A stretch of 64,000 nucleotides of DNA from CBDCUC01 sp965222485 (GCA_965222485.1 CBDCUC010000040.1:930001-994000), one strand, 5' to 3'; shown: positions 45,733 to 55,548, counted from the stretch's first letter. Numbers and translations are program-made. Notes: generated by a model not told the origin, from the sequence alone.

Positions 45733-45870
45733 AATTCAAGATCATTTACCGTTCGTGGCGCCGCGTCGGCCGGCATCAGAAATGTCTGATTTCGGGCCCT
45801 TGCCATGCCCGGACCAACTCACTATAAGGTCTGAACTTCGCCGCCGGATCACCCGGGCATTATGGCGACC

Positions 45871-45946
45871 GCCCAGGTAGCTCAGTTGGTAGAGCACGTG
45901 ACTGAAAATCACGGTGTCGGTGGTTCGATTCCGCCCCTGGGCACCA
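45871..45946 (+). tRNA. tRNA-Phe (GAA)
   Basis: Cloverleaf with acceptor GCCCAGG/CCTGGGC, anticodon stem CGTGA/TCACG with loop CTGAAAA (anticodon GAA), T arm GGTTCGATTCC and encoded CCA. Length 76. The integrase gene begins about 160 bases downstream on the same strand, so the 3' end is the probable attachment site. Confidence 0.97.
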
Positions 45947-46109
45947 CGACCCCTCCTCACCGCAGAACATAAATTCTCAAAAACAGTGTCTTTTCAACGA
46001 TTTATACGATGGTTGGCTTCTCGTAGCAGACCATGGATTTCCGTTGTTTCGCCACCCTTTGTGGGTAATGATGGGGGTAACGGAGTTACCCGCACAGACG
46101 TTACCCACA

Positions 46110-47291
46110 ATGCGGCTATCTGAGTTCGCTATTCGCAAGGCAAAACCGAAGGAAAAACCCTACCGCCTCAGCGACGGTGGAGGCCTGCATCTCCTTGTCC
46201 AACCCAGCGGTGGAAAGCTATGGCAGATGCGGTATCGCTACGGCGGCAAAGAGAACGTTCTTTCCTTCGGACCATACCCATTAGTGACACTCGCCAACGC
46301 CAGACAGAAGCGAGATGAAGCTAAACAGCTCCTCCTTGAGAAGGTTGATCCAGCCAAGCAACGGCGGCAGGATCAGATTGCAGCTGAAACACTAGCCCGG
46401 CAAACCTTCGGGTTGGTGGCCGATGAATACCTGGAACAGCAGCAAACCAAAGGGGCGGCACGGTCCACGATCTCCAAGACAACCTGGTTGCTGAAAGACC
46501 TGGCCGAAACACTATCTGACCGTCCCATTCGCGAGATCACGTCAGCTGAACTTCTGTCGTTGCTGCGGCGAATTGAGAAAAGTGGTCGCCGGGAGACGGC
46601 TCGTCGTCTACGCGGTACGATCGGCAGCGTATTCAAGTATGCGATTGTGACCCTGCGGGCCGACAGCGATCCGACCCAGCCATTGCATGGTGCACTACTG
46701 CCGCCCAAGGTGGAAGGCCGGGCCGCCATCACTGATGAAGAAGAGCTTGGCAAGCTGCTGCAATCAATTGACGAGTATGACGGCTGGCCGACCATTCGAG
46801 CCGGTTTGCAATTCTTGATCCTAACCTGTGTGCGTCCCGGTGAAGTGCGTGGTGCCAAACGGTCGGAATTCGATTTACAGAAAGCAGTCTGGAGCATTCC
46901 AGCCGAACGCATGAAGATGCGCCAACCGCACATGGTTCCATTAGCCCGGCAAGCACTAGCCATTATCGAGGACATCTGGCCACTGTCTGATTGTGCTGAA
47001 CTTGTCTTTCCATCAGTGCGTTCGCAGCACCGCCCCTTGTCTGAAGCTGCGTTCAACTCAGCCCTGCGCCGTATGGGTTATGGCAAGGATGAAGTGACGG
47101 CCCATGGCTTTCGGGTGACGGCCAGCACGATACTAAACGCGCGCGGCTTTGACCCTGATGTGATCGAAGCCGTGTTGGCGCACCAGGACCCGAATGCTAT
47201 CCGGCGGGCGTATAATCGCGCGACGTACTGGAAGCAGCGGGTGAAGTTGATGCAGGAGTGGGCTGACTTGTTGGATCATCTGCAGGCCTAA
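46110..47291 (+). CDS. Tyrosine integrase, P4 type
   Basis: A 393-residue site-specific recombinase. The N-terminus, RLSEFAIRKAKPKEKPYRLSDGGGLHLLV, is the DUF4102 arm-binding domain of prophage/island integrases. The catalytic domain has Arg in TCVRPGEVRGAK, HGFR and the Tyr in NRATYWKQR. It sits next to tRNA-Phe and probably inserted an island there. The ATG at 46110 gives the standard family start. No excisionase gene was recognised. Confidence 0.95.
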   Translation: MRLSEFAIRKAKPKEKPYRLSDGGGLHLLVQPSGGKLWQMRYRYGGKENVLSFGPYPLVTLANARQKRDEAKQLLLEKVDPAKQRRQDQIAAETLARQTFGLVADEYLEQQQTKGAARSTISKTTWLLKDLAETLSDRPIREITSAELLSLLRRIEKSGRRETARRLRGTIGSVFKYAIVTLRADSDPTQPLHGALLPPKVEGRAAITDEEELGKLLQSIDEYDGWPTIRAGLQFLILTCVRPGEVRGAKRSEFDLQKAVWSIPAERMKMRQPHMVPLARQALAIIEDIWPLSDCAELVFPSVRSQHRPLSEAAFNSALRRMGYGKDEVTAHGFRVTASTILNARGFDPDVIEAVLAHQDPNAIRRAYNRATYWKQRVKLMQEWADLLDHLQA

Positions 47292-47306
47292 CTCGTCAGC
47301 CAAAAA

Positions 47307-47376
47307 GCCTTTCCCTTGGAGCCACCGTCACTCGCCTTGCCTGTACCTGGTGAGTGTGGTGGCGGAGGGGAAAGGC
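47307..47376. repeat. Long imperfect inverted repeat after the integrase
   Basis: GCCTTTCCC at 47307 pairs with GGGGAAAGGC at 47367. The arms continue inward for nearly 30 bases (GAGCCACC... with GGTGGCGG...), closing a loop near 47337-47345. A third copy of GGCTTTCCCTTGG follows at 47378. It may be the integrase terminator or a binding site of the element. Confidence 0.65.
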
Positions 47377-47511
47377 AGGCTTTCCCTTGGTGAATCAGAA
47401 CGAAGTCTGTTCGGGTTCTCGAACATCGGCATGCCTACCTCATCTTCTCGCCTTTGAGACAATGAGCCATGTCCATAACGGACAACTCATCACCTCAAAG
47501 GAGGACGAACG

Positions 47512-47727
47512 ATGAAGAAGAAACCAATGTATCGTGCCTACGTCGTTGAAGACATCGACGACGAGAACAGCTTCTGGACGTTGGTGGGCAGTGCCTTTGC
47601 GCATGAAGACCAGAAAGGGTTCAATGTGTTGCTGAAGGCGTTGCCGCTGGATGGGCGGTTGGTGTTGCGGCGGTACTCGGAAACAACGTTAGACAAGCAT
47701 ACAGCCCAGTTGGTAGACAAGGGATAA
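47512..47727 (+). CDS. Small conserved protein of plasmids and islands
   Basis: A 71-residue acidic/mixed protein, YRAYVVEDIDDENSFWTLVG followed by SAFAHEDQKGFNVLLKALPLDGRLVLRRY. Similar short proteins accompany mobile elements of Hyphomicrobiales. AAAGGAGGACGAACG precedes the ATG, an excellent ribosome site. No function is known. Confidence 0.8.
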   Translation: MKKKPMYRAYVVEDIDDENSFWTLVGSAFAHEDQKGFNVLLKALPLDGRLVLRRYSETTLDKHTAQLVDKG

Positions 47728-47928
47728 GAAACCAGCAACCGGTAAGACTACATGTAAAAAAACTGGTAGCCCCAGCCCACTTATCGGTCTCGATTGAGGC
47801 CGATAAGTTATTCTGGAAAATAGAGTCAATGGTGGAGTCGGTCCCCATGAAGGAAGGAATTATGACCTGCGCCCCGTAATTTCCTCCAGATTTGGGTAGA
47901 GTCCGTAGCCTTAAGAAGGAGACGGACG

Positions 47929-48195
47929 ATGCGTAAGAGCAGGTTTTCAGAAGAGCAGATCATCTCGATCTTGAAGGAGCACGAAGCCGGTGTGCCGACA
48001 GCGGAGGTGTGCCGCAAGCACAACATCAGCCCCGCGAGCTTCTACAAGTACAAAGCGAAGTTCGGCGGCATGGATGTCTCCGACGCCAAGCGACTGAAGG
48101 CGCTGGAAGACGAGAACGTGCGACTGAAGCAGCTCGTTGCGGATCTGTCGCTCGACAACGCCATGCTAAAGGACGTCAACAGCCGAAAGTGGTGA
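47929..48195 (+). CDS. IS3-family transposase OrfA
   Basis: An 88-residue helix-turn-helix and leucine-zipper protein: RFSEEQIISILKEHEAG, ISPASFYKYKAKFGGM and the coiled coil LKALEDENVRLKQLVADL. It binds the element ends and would be joined to OrfB by a programmed frameshift or read separately. Intact. Confidence 0.93.
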   Translation: MRKSRFSEEQIISILKEHEAGVPTAEVCRKHNISPASFYKYKAKFGGMDVSDAKRLKALEDENVRLKQLVADLSLDNAMLKDVNSRKW

Positions 48196-49072
48196 CGCCG
48201 GCAGCTAAGCGGCAGGCAGTGGCGCATCTGGTCTCAACCTTTGAGGTTTCCGAGCGCCGCGCCTGCTCCGTCCTGCAAGCGGATCGGTCGATGGTGCGCT
48301 ACCGCAGCCGTCGTGCCTGCGACGCCGTTCACCGGCGGCGTATTTGTGAGCTTGCCAGTGAACGGCGTCGCTTCGGCTACCGGCGTCTGTTGATCCTGCT
48401 TCGCCGTGAAGGCGTGCAGATGAACCACAAGCGCTTCCGCCGGCTCTACCGTGAGGAAGGTCTGCAGGTGAGGAAGCGCGGCGGGCGCAAGCGTGCGCTC
48501 GGCACCCGGGCACCGCTCAAATTACCAACCGGCCCGAATGTTCGCTGGTCGATGGACTTCGCTTCTGACGGCTTTACGGATGGCCGGCGATTCCGCGTCC
48601 TCGTGGTGGTTGATGATTGCACCCGCGAGTGCCTTGGCCTCATCGCCGACACGTCGCTGTCTGGTGCACGCGTTGCCCGTGAACTCGACCAGATCATTGC
48701 GCAGCGCAGCGCAGAGCCAAGCCCGAGATATGCGTTTCCGACAACGGCACGGAGTTCACCAGCATGGCAATCCTGAAATGGGCCCAAGGGCGGTCCGTCG
48801 ACTGGCACTACATTGCGCCCGGCAAGCCACAGCAGAATGCTTTTGCCGAGAGTTTTATCGGTCGATTGCGTGATGAGTGCTTGAACGAGACGGCATTCTC
48901 AACGCTCACGGAGGCCAGGTTACTACTTGCGGACTGGCGAGCCGATTACAACCGCGTGCGGCCGCATTCGGCGCTCGCCGACCAGACACCGGAGGAGTTC
49001 AGGATCCAATATTTTGCTCTTGCCGAAACGGCTGGCAAAGGGCACGATTTCAACCCAGGACTCTCACTCTGA
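48192..49072 (+). pseudogene. IS3-family transposase OrfB, frameshifted
   Basis: Integrase-like DDE transposase. The first part (48192 to about 48720) contains the HTH_21 region and the first Asp in SMDFAS. The reading then jumps frame near 48710-48730, where a base appears lost, and continues as SDNGTEF (second Asp) and NAFAESFIGRLRDE (Glu) to 49072. All three acidic residues exist but in two frames, so a full enzyme is not made. Confidence 0.9.
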
Positions 49073-49684
49073 CTGGATGGAAGTCGGGGCGCAGGTCAAA
49101 TCCACCAACTCTTTTTGACAATGAGCCATGTTGTTAGATGAGCGATGACTGACTAGAACGACGCGGTCACCGCTATCGTGCAATTCCTCTACAGCTCCAG
49201 CCAAAGAATCCAGCCCGCCTGAGAACAAGATTACCTGATCTTTACGCGAAGTTTCTCTTTGCCGCGGCATCATGGGCAGCTTCTTAGGAAACTGCGGCAA
49301 CTCGGCAGACCTTACGAATTTTAGCTCGTACAAATCGTCTGACAAAAAACCGATCAGTTCTTCTAGGGCGTCTACGCGGTCGGGACGGTTCCAGAACACA
49401 GGGTCCCTGACAGCGATCACAAATCGAAGCTTGCGATACCAGGTCGCTCCCATGTTTGGAAAAGTCGTTTCGCCACGGCTAGTGATGCGGTCGGCAACAA
49501 ATACGTAAGTCGCGATGTCTAACAAATCTTGCAGGCGTGCCGGGACATCTGCAACCATGACATCTGCAACGCTTTCAATGTCCCTCTTGATGTTTTTTCG
49601 GTCCCCAGTGAGCCAGAGTTGCGTTGCATGTTCAGCAACGTGTTCTGGTGGATCTACGCCGCAATAGAAGAGCCGCTCAGCCAT
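49064..49684 (-). pseudogene. QueC-like PP-loop protein, cut by the IS element
   Basis: Starts with MAERLFYCGVDPPEH and has VILFSGGLDSLAGAVEEL, the ATP-pyrophosphatase loop (SGGLDS) of QueC and its defence relatives. The sequence runs LVSHRSSNNMAHCQKELVD and is then interrupted at 49098 by the right end of the IS element; the last residues are read from IS DNA. The C-terminal half of the family is missing. The start overlaps the preceding gene by eight bases. Related proteins occur in Qat and type IV CBASS defence systems. Confidence 0.82.
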
Positions 49685-50453
49685 CGGCAACCCTCTGCCT
49701 CAACTCGTCGCGAAGCTCTCGAAAGGCCTTACGCGCGAAGCCAGAAGATTTGGCCCTCGTAACACCGCCTTGCCAGTTTGACTTCGAGTACCAGTCCCGC
49801 GAGAGTTGCTCGACCACTGCGGCCGCGTTGAAACAGTGGAGCGAAAGGGCTTGCTGAAATGCCGCCTTGTCTGCCACCGATTGGAAGCCCCGTCCGGGAC
49901 CTACGTGATCTGCAATTACCCGGCTGACAAAGTATTCAAGGCTGTGCTGCATGAGGCGTGCGAAAAATGCCCGCGACAGCCTGGCGAAATGGTCAGGTGC
50001 TGCAAATTTACCCAGCGCTCGTCTGACATCCTCGCCCGTGGTCTCGAGCGCGGATGAGAACTCGTGACTGAGTGTCAAAACCAAGGTGTCGGTGGCGGCG
50101 AGACGCGCAATTTCGCCTAGGTCCGTCTTTCGCTTTGTTTGTGCAGACGACCTGTCTAGTGCCTCTTGAAATGCTGCTCCCAAAGCTAGCAAGCCAACAT
50201 CGGGGCCCGTGTGAACTCCAAGTTCTCGCATTCGCGCCAAATATTCCGGTGACCTAGCGGCCAGAGGCAACTGGGTCAAAAGGAAAAATGCGCTCTGAAA
50301 TCCCTTGTCGTTCGCAGCGTGTGCGAACACTCTTTCTGCCGCAGAAGCCGTTGCACCTGCGATCTCCTCCGCAGGCGCACCGGCAACAAGCTTTTCCACG
50401 ATCGCATTCCACGGCCGCGTGTTAGGAAATTTTGCTAGGTGGTTGTGGCCCAT
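49677..50453 (-). CDS. Unknown partner protein of the QueC-like gene
   Basis: A 258-residue soluble, mostly helical protein starting MGHNHLAKFPNTRPWNAIVE. Blocks such as SAAERVFAHAANDKGFQSAFFLL, LGVHTGPDVGLLALGAAFQE and RAFFARLMQHSLEYFVSRVI do not match a family I know. It overlaps the QueC-like gene, so the two were made together. By analogy with two- to four-gene QueC-like defence loci it may be a QatB-type partner, but that is only inference. The start at 50453 has GAG upstream; a GTG at 50480 is possible. Confidence 0.7.
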   Translation of the reverse strand: MGHNHLAKFPNTRPWNAIVEKLVAGAPAEEIAGATASAAERVFAHAANDKGFQSAFFLLTQLPLAARSPEYLARMRELGVHTGPDVGLLALGAAFQEALDRSSAQTKRKTDLGEIARLAATDTLVLTLSHEFSSALETTGEDVRRALGKFAAPDHFARLSRAFFARLMQHSLEYFVSRVIADHVGPGRGFQSVADKAAFQQALSLHCFNAAAVVEQLSRDWYSKSNWQGGVTRAKSSGFARKAFRELRDELRQRVADG

Positions 50454-51273
50454 CGCATACTCGTTTGCCTGGGACAGCACAGGTATAAGAAATTGAGCTA
50501 CTCGCCCTTACTGCAGGCTGCACGCCACCAGTGCATGAAAACCTTATGTTGGATTTGGGATAAGCAGCCTACTGCGAAATAGATCCAATCGAATTCAGTA
50601 CCGTACCCAGGTGAGAAAACTAACGTTGATGAATTTGATCTCCGCAATCCAAAAGTTCATACTCAAAAAAAATCTGTCATCTCGACGAAGTCAAGCTACG
50701 CTGGATTGCACCAAGAGGTAAAGGGTTAAAGCATCAAGGGGGATAGGCGAAGAATGTGCGCAAGCTGACTAGTTTAAATGTTCGAGCTGTTATTGCTCCT
50801 TGAGAAAAGTCTAATCGGGGGAACTGTGCCGCATATGGAAACCAACGATTCCGAGTGACCTGCTTTCACGATATTTGAGAACCGCAGTCTTAGTGACATA
50901 GCCCAAGGGGCTAGCCACCGAGACGTCGGCGCGAGGTTAGATCGAGGACGGTCGATCCCAGAAACGGAACTCACAGCCGGTTTCGTTTTGGTGTTCCGCA
51001 CACGCCAACTCAGCGTCCGCAATGGGGGCCAAGCTGTCAGCCGCAGAAGTACGGGAATTGCCGAGTCTGACCCGAACCTGATTTTCTGCACCCTAATGTC
51101 GTATTCCACTGCCATTGTTTGACGGCAGATTGGAAACCGCAAGGCAATCTTATCGGGACTGAGCTGCCGAAGCTGCGAGCGATGCCTATTGATACGTGTC
51201 AATCGGCAAGCGGGCATCGCGTGCTAATAAAAAAGGTTAGTGAATAGACATTTCGAGCAAGATGATTTGAGCA
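50454..51273. other. Intergenic with no identified gene
   Basis: About 820 bases. A minus-strand frame at 50774-51217 has shadow-like composition, and the opposite strand is broken by stops. Any further gene of the defence pair that once lay here is not recognisable. Confidence 0.4.
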
Positions 51274-51750
51274 ATGGCAACGCTGGTCACTTATTTTTCT
51301 CACACTGGCAATACAAAGCGTATCGCGGAAATAATCGCGGAAGTATGCGACGCCGATGTCGAACGGATCGAAGAGACAACGACACGAAAAGGCTTCTTCG
51401 GCTATCTTGCCGCGGGACGCGATGCTTTGACGAAGCGCTCTTCTGAAGTAAAGCCACCAAAGCATGACCCAGCCTCTTACGACCTCGTCGTAATAGGTTC
51501 GCCCGTCTGGGCTTGGAGTCTCACGCCTCCCGTTCGAAATTACCTCACGATGTACGGCGGACAACTGAAACGCGTTGCATTCTTTTGTACGCAGGGCGGC
51601 TCCGGTGCGGAAGGCGTTTTCAAACAGATGGCGGAACTCTGCAGTAAACAGCCGGTCGCCACTCTCGTAGTTACAGAAGGTGAGCTAAAGCAGAATGATT
51701 GTGTTGCCAACGTGCGTTCATTCGCAGAATCGCTTTCCAAAGATGCTTGA
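51274..51750 (+). CDS. Flavodoxin-family protein
   Basis: A 158-residue FMN protein. LVTYFSHTGNTKRIAEIIAE is the phosphate-binding loop, GSPVWAWSLTPPVRNYL the isoalloxazine-binding segment, and FFCTQGGSG the third loop. It probably carries electrons for an unknown reductase. The ATG has no strong ribosome site but the N-terminus is the family start. Confidence 0.9.
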   Translation: MATLVTYFSHTGNTKRIAEIIAEVCDADVERIEETTTRKGFFGYLAAGRDALTKRSSEVKPPKHDPASYDLVVIGSPVWAWSLTPPVRNYLTMYGGQLKRVAFFCTQGGSGAEGVFKQMAELCSKQPVATLVVTEGELKQNDCVANVRSFAESLSKDA

Positions 51751-52050
51751 GAAGCACGATTGAATCGCCGTCAAACCGTGTCGGCCACCGCATCGCAGCC
51801 AATGGTAGGCTTCGATGGCAACTGGCCCTCAGCGTCAGCGCGACGATGGTTCACGGTTGGTGCATCCCAGAAGCCGTCATTGGCGGGCATTGCCGTGGCC
51901 AAGTGATGATGTCCGCTGCTGGTAGGAGCAGTCATTGCAACGCAATATGCTGATGACACGACGGGCCAAATCCGGGAGTCGTTACGAATGCGCCACTATA
52001 TAGCAAGGTTGGTGCGCAATCCCTTGCGAGCCGGTTCGCGTGTATAGGCG
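51751..52050. other. Intergenic between flavodoxin and porin
   Basis: About 300 bases between convergent genes. No clear terminator or reading frame was recognised. Confidence 0.35.
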
Positions 52051-53187
52051 TCAATATTGAAGCTGAACGCCAGCGATGAACTGGCCGATGGACCCAAGCC
52101 CGCTGTCCTTGAAGTCGGTGTTGGATACGAGGAGCGAGACACGCGCGTCGTGGCCGCGGATGATATAGTTCACCCCCCCTTCAATGCGGGTTGCGTCCGA
52201 GCCCAGATCATCCCGCTCAAGGCTCTCGTAGCGAACGACGGGTTGAAAACGGCCCGGCCCGACCTGACGATCGATCAAAAAACTTGTGAGCAGGAAGTAG
52301 CCATATCCGTCAACAAGAGGAGTGAATTTATTGTCGGTGTCGTAGCTATAGTAAGCTCCTTCAAAGGTCAGGACATTTTCGCCGAAGACCCTCTTCTGCA
52401 TCAGAACATCAAAGCTGTAGCCGAAGTAGTTGCCCGGATCGGCATGTGTACCGGTGGCGTCGGGCTGATAGGTCGCTGAGGCTCCAACGGCCAGCACTTC
52501 CTTTTTCCCGTAGTAGTCGCTTGACGTGTAGTAGCCGGGTTCAGGATCCCAGAAATTGTAGGTTAGCCGTCCCGTGTACGAAAGATCGCCGTCATCTCCC
52601 GCCCCGACATTGCATCGAGCATCTCCGCGGCAACCACGGAATGCACCGAATTTATACTTGAATACACCTTTACCGGTCTGACCCCAAATCGCTGCGCCAT
52701 AGTCGCGCCCGGCAAATTCCGTGGGGAACGCATAAACAAGGGGAAAGTCCCAGATGCCTAAGTAATACGGACCGTACAGGTTAGCCCGATCGTTAGGCGG
52801 CAGCATCAAGCCGCCCCGAATATTGAAATAGTCGTTGAATTCGAGCCGCAGAACGCCATCAAGGAGGCGCATATTGTCCGGGTCCCCATCGCCGTCGTGC
52901 TCAATCTCGCTGTTCAGCGTCACGCCGACGACTTTTGTAAGCTGACCGCTCAGGTAGATGCGCAAACTCTCCAGAGATGCGTCGTCAAATCGCGCAGTCG
53001 GGCTTGGCGAGCCCTTTTCGGTCGCTCGGTAGGTGGCGCGCATACCACCTCCGATCTTGAACCAAGCGTCCTCACCTAAAGGCACCTTCTCCCCTGCGAA
53101 GGTTGGCATTGATTCGACAAGAGTACCGATCATCGCAACAGTGGCCACAGACACTGCAGCAACTGCACTCTTTATAAAACTTACCAC
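52051..53187 (-). CDS. Outer-membrane porin
   Basis: A 378-residue barrel: signal peptide (about 1-31, ending PTFAGEK), then IGGGMRATYRAT, repeated amphipathic strands, and a last strand GQFIAGVQLQY ending in an aromatic residue. One disulfide-like pair occurs in FRGCRGDARCNVG. It resembles phosphate-selective OprO/P-like porins; the solute cannot be inferred. Next to a dicarboxylate carrier it could serve organic acids. Confidence 0.8.
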   Translation of the reverse strand: MVSFIKSAVAAVSVATVAMIGTLVESMPTFAGEKVPLGEDAWFKIGGGMRATYRATEKGSPSPTARFDDASLESLRIYLSGQLTKVVGVTLNSEIEHDGDGDPDNMRLLDGVLRLEFNDYFNIRGGLMLPPNDRANLYGPYYLGIWDFPLVYAFPTEFAGRDYGAAIWGQTGKGVFKYKFGAFRGCRGDARCNVGAGDDGDLSYTGRLTYNFWDPEPGYYTSSDYYGKKEVLAVGASATYQPDATGTHADPGNYFGYSFDVLMQKRVFGENVLTFEGAYYSYDTDNKFTPLVDGYGYFLLTSFLIDRQVGPGRFQPVVRYESLERDDLGSDATRIEGGVNYIIRGHDARVSLLVSNTDFKDSGLGSIGQFIAGVQLQY

Positions 53188-53437
53188 ATTCCCCCCAAAA
53201 GCTACTAACGAACTTGCAGCACCTTTATATCAGCTTATTGCGGTTGGCGCAGCGCGCTGGGCACGGACGGTTTGCCCATGGCACCGGAAAGTTTGTCTGA
53301 ATGCGCGGCGGTCTGCTGCTTCGCCCCCAAGTGCGGCAGGTCGGCCGCACCGCAGCGAAACGTCGAAGCGGGCCAGGAGGCGACATTCATAGCTTTGGCT
53401 CGGAACATTGAGAAGCGGCTCCTTTTGGTTCCACGCA
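53188..53437. other. Intergenic region, possible repeat remnant
   Basis: About 250 bases. A minus-strand frame (RLLARFDVSLRCGRPAALGG) resembles spurious short proteins annotated between genes in many Hyphomicrobiales, which suggests a dispersed repeat rather than a gene. Confidence 0.35.
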
Positions 53438-54892
53438 TCATTGTTCAACAATTACGTCCTCGCCAGTTTCGAGCCTTTCCTCTTCACGCTTTTGCTCTTC
53501 GATGATCTCTCGGAGGCCAGCAAATCTTGTCCCTAGTAGGCGATCAAGAACAATACTGGCTACCATGTCACCGGCAACATTCAGCGTCGTCCGGCTCATA
53601 TCAAGAATTCGGTCCACGCCAATAATTAGCGCGATACCGGTTGTGGGAACACCGGCGGTCTTCAAAACGGATGCAAGGATGACGATACCGACGCCCGGCG
53701 TCGAAGGTGTTCCGATGGATGCGCCAACGGCGGTGACACCAAGCAAGATCATGGTTAGCGTAGACATCTCGACGCCGAATGCTTGAGCCAGGAATACGGT
53801 GGCAACGGCTTGGTATAGCGCAGTGCCATCCATATTCACGGTTGCGCCTAACGGTACGACGAACTGAGAGACGGAAGGGCGAACACGAAAACTCTCCTGA
53901 AGCGTGCGCATGGTGAGCGGCATAACGGCCGCTGACGAAGATGTTGAAAACGCCAATAAGAGAGCTTCGCGAGCGTTCCTCAGGAAATCGATCGGGGAGA
54001 TTCTCGCAATAAACCAAAGCACGGACATGTAGAGGCAAAATAGTAGAAAAAGACCCGCGAGGACCGTACCGACGTAAACCGACATACCGATCAGCGCTTG
54101 AGGACCAATTTTAGCTGTTAACCGCAGCAGTAGGCCAAAGACTGCAAATGGGGCTAATAGCATCGCCCAGCGGACGACGGTCATGCAAACTTCCTGCAGA
54201 GAGCCCAGTAGGTCGAGCATCGGCTTGGACTGTTGCGGTGGCATCATAACCAGGGCCGCACCGAAAACCATTGCGAAGACGACCACCTGAAGCATTTCTG
54301 CGTGCACCATCGAGCTCAACGGATTCGAAGGCAGCAAGGTGATGAGCACCTCTGGAAGCTTCTCAAGAGCCGGCAAAAGCGGTTGCGAGCCACCATCGAG
54401 TTCTTGGACGGGCTCCGTATCAACGGCTCGGATGACATTGGCATCGATAAACTTGCCCGGCTGCACGACACTCGCGATACTGATACCGATGAGGATAGCA
54501 GCCAGCGTTGTCGTCAGAAAGTAAGCCCCCGCTCGAAGGCCGACTTGCTTGAGTTGCTCCAAGTCCTGCGATGCCGCTAGCCCACGAATGATCGACGCGA
54601 AAATCAATGGGATCACGATCATCTGGATCAGCGCTAAGAATAATAGTCCCGGGAATGCAAACCAGTCACCAATAACGGCAGCCGTGCGGGCATCGACTAT
54701 TCCCACCGTCGGACCGATGAGTATGCCCACCACAATCCCGCAGGTCATTCCGATCATTATTTGAAGCCACAATTTGGCGTGCAGTAACGCTGTAAGGGAG
54801 TCACTGAGATACGAGATCGGTCGAGGATAGACGACGCCGATACTTGTGGTCTTGTCTACCGCGCCGTCCCGATGATTTGTGCTGGATTCCAT
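53438..54892 (-). CDS. Dicarboxylate/amino acid:cation symporter (DAACS)
   Basis: A 484-residue inner-membrane carrier of the GltP/DctA family. The serine-rich re-entrant hairpin is FSTSSSAAVMPLTMR and the second is GASIGTPSTPGVG; VNMDGTALYQ is the sodium/proton site motif. An extended acidic C-terminus (EEQKREEERLETGED) is present. GGAG stands eight bases before the ATG at 54892. It moves C4-dicarboxylates or glutamate/aspartate. Confidence 0.93.
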   Translation of the reverse strand: MESSTNHRDGAVDKTTSIGVVYPRPISYLSDSLTALLHAKLWLQIMIGMTCGIVVGILIGPTVGIVDARTAAVIGDWFAFPGLLFLALIQMIVIPLIFASIIRGLAASQDLEQLKQVGLRAGAYFLTTTLAAILIGISIASVVQPGKFIDANVIRAVDTEPVQELDGGSQPLLPALEKLPEVLITLLPSNPLSSMVHAEMLQVVVFAMVFGAALVMMPPQQSKPMLDLLGSLQEVCMTVVRWAMLLAPFAVFGLLLRLTAKIGPQALIGMSVYVGTVLAGLFLLFCLYMSVLWFIARISPIDFLRNAREALLLAFSTSSSAAVMPLTMRTLQESFRVRPSVSQFVVPLGATVNMDGTALYQAVATVFLAQAFGVEMSTLTMILLGVTAVGASIGTPSTPGVGIVILASVLKTAGVPTTGIALIIGVDRILDMSRTTLNVAGDMVASIVLDRLLGTRFAGLREIIEEQKREEERLETGEDVIVEQ

Positions 54893-55119
54893 CCTGCTAT
54901 CTCCAACCGCCAACCTGCTCATTATATTTCCGGACTGGTTGGCGCGAGTTGAGCTTGGTCAACACGCTAAGCGCAGCTTTGCATGTTCCGTGGCACCGGT
55001 AACACCCAATCAAAGGCAACGAGACGGAGATTGAGATTTCAGGAAGAGATCAGAGGTTCATTGCCGAGCTATGATCCTTAGCCCCCCCAATTTGTCTTCA
55101 ACCGCCCATCGTATCAAGG

Positions 55120-55296
55120 CTAGAGGCTGCCCCCAGTGACCATAACCAATACATATGAAAGAGCGACAAAAACGGATATTGGCGCACTTACTTTTAGAGT
55201 GACAAACGATACTGTGATGCTTTGAAGGTTTTGCACCGCGAAGATCAAGACAACAGCTACATGAACGCCGATAACGATCGTGAGGGGCAACTGCAT
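55120..55296 (-). CDS. LapA-domain small membrane protein
   Basis: A 58-residue protein with two helices and the motif VLIFAVQNLQSITVSFVTLKV of LapA (DUF1049). The GGAG ribosome site is seven bases before the ATG at 55296. LapA works with LapB in lipopolysaccharide regulation; this one is shorter than LapA and stands alone, so the role is uncertain. Confidence 0.75.
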   Translation of the reverse strand: MQLPLTIVIGVHVAVVLIFAVQNLQSITVSFVTLKVSAPISVFVALSYVLVMVTGGSL

Positions 55297-55548
55297 GTCT
55301 TGCTCCGGAGCAAGTTTCAAACGACAAGTGTGAAGACAAAAGCGCCGAGGGTCAAAGCGTGACGATGTGCAGGTTTTCGGAGGGAGGGCAATTCCGAAAT
55401 GGGCCAACACCTGAACTCGAGCAAGTGGAACAGGTGCCGACGAAAGAGATACGCTTTGGACCAATCAAGAAAGATGCCAAGCGGACTTGACCACACGCCG
55501 ACTTATTAGGGGCCAGATCAATCCCATTAAGCAACAGTCAACGTCAGA

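Larger units (their letters stand above)
47863..49098 (+). mobile_element. IS3-family element (IS407-type), decayed
   Basis: Ends are TGACCTGCGCCCC at 47863 and its reverse complement at 49086-49098, with further matches inside. orfA and a frameshifted orfB fill it. The bases on either side (ATTA and AATC) do not form the four-base duplication expected, which implies a later deletion or recombination. Confidence 0.9.

Noticed and set aside
50774..51217. 147-codon minus-strand frame in the defence-side gap
   Set aside because: Typical shadow composition, no start signal, no domain on either strand.
53230..53451. 73-codon frame after the symporter
   Set aside because: It resembles spurious short proteins found between genes in this order; treated as a repeat remnant.
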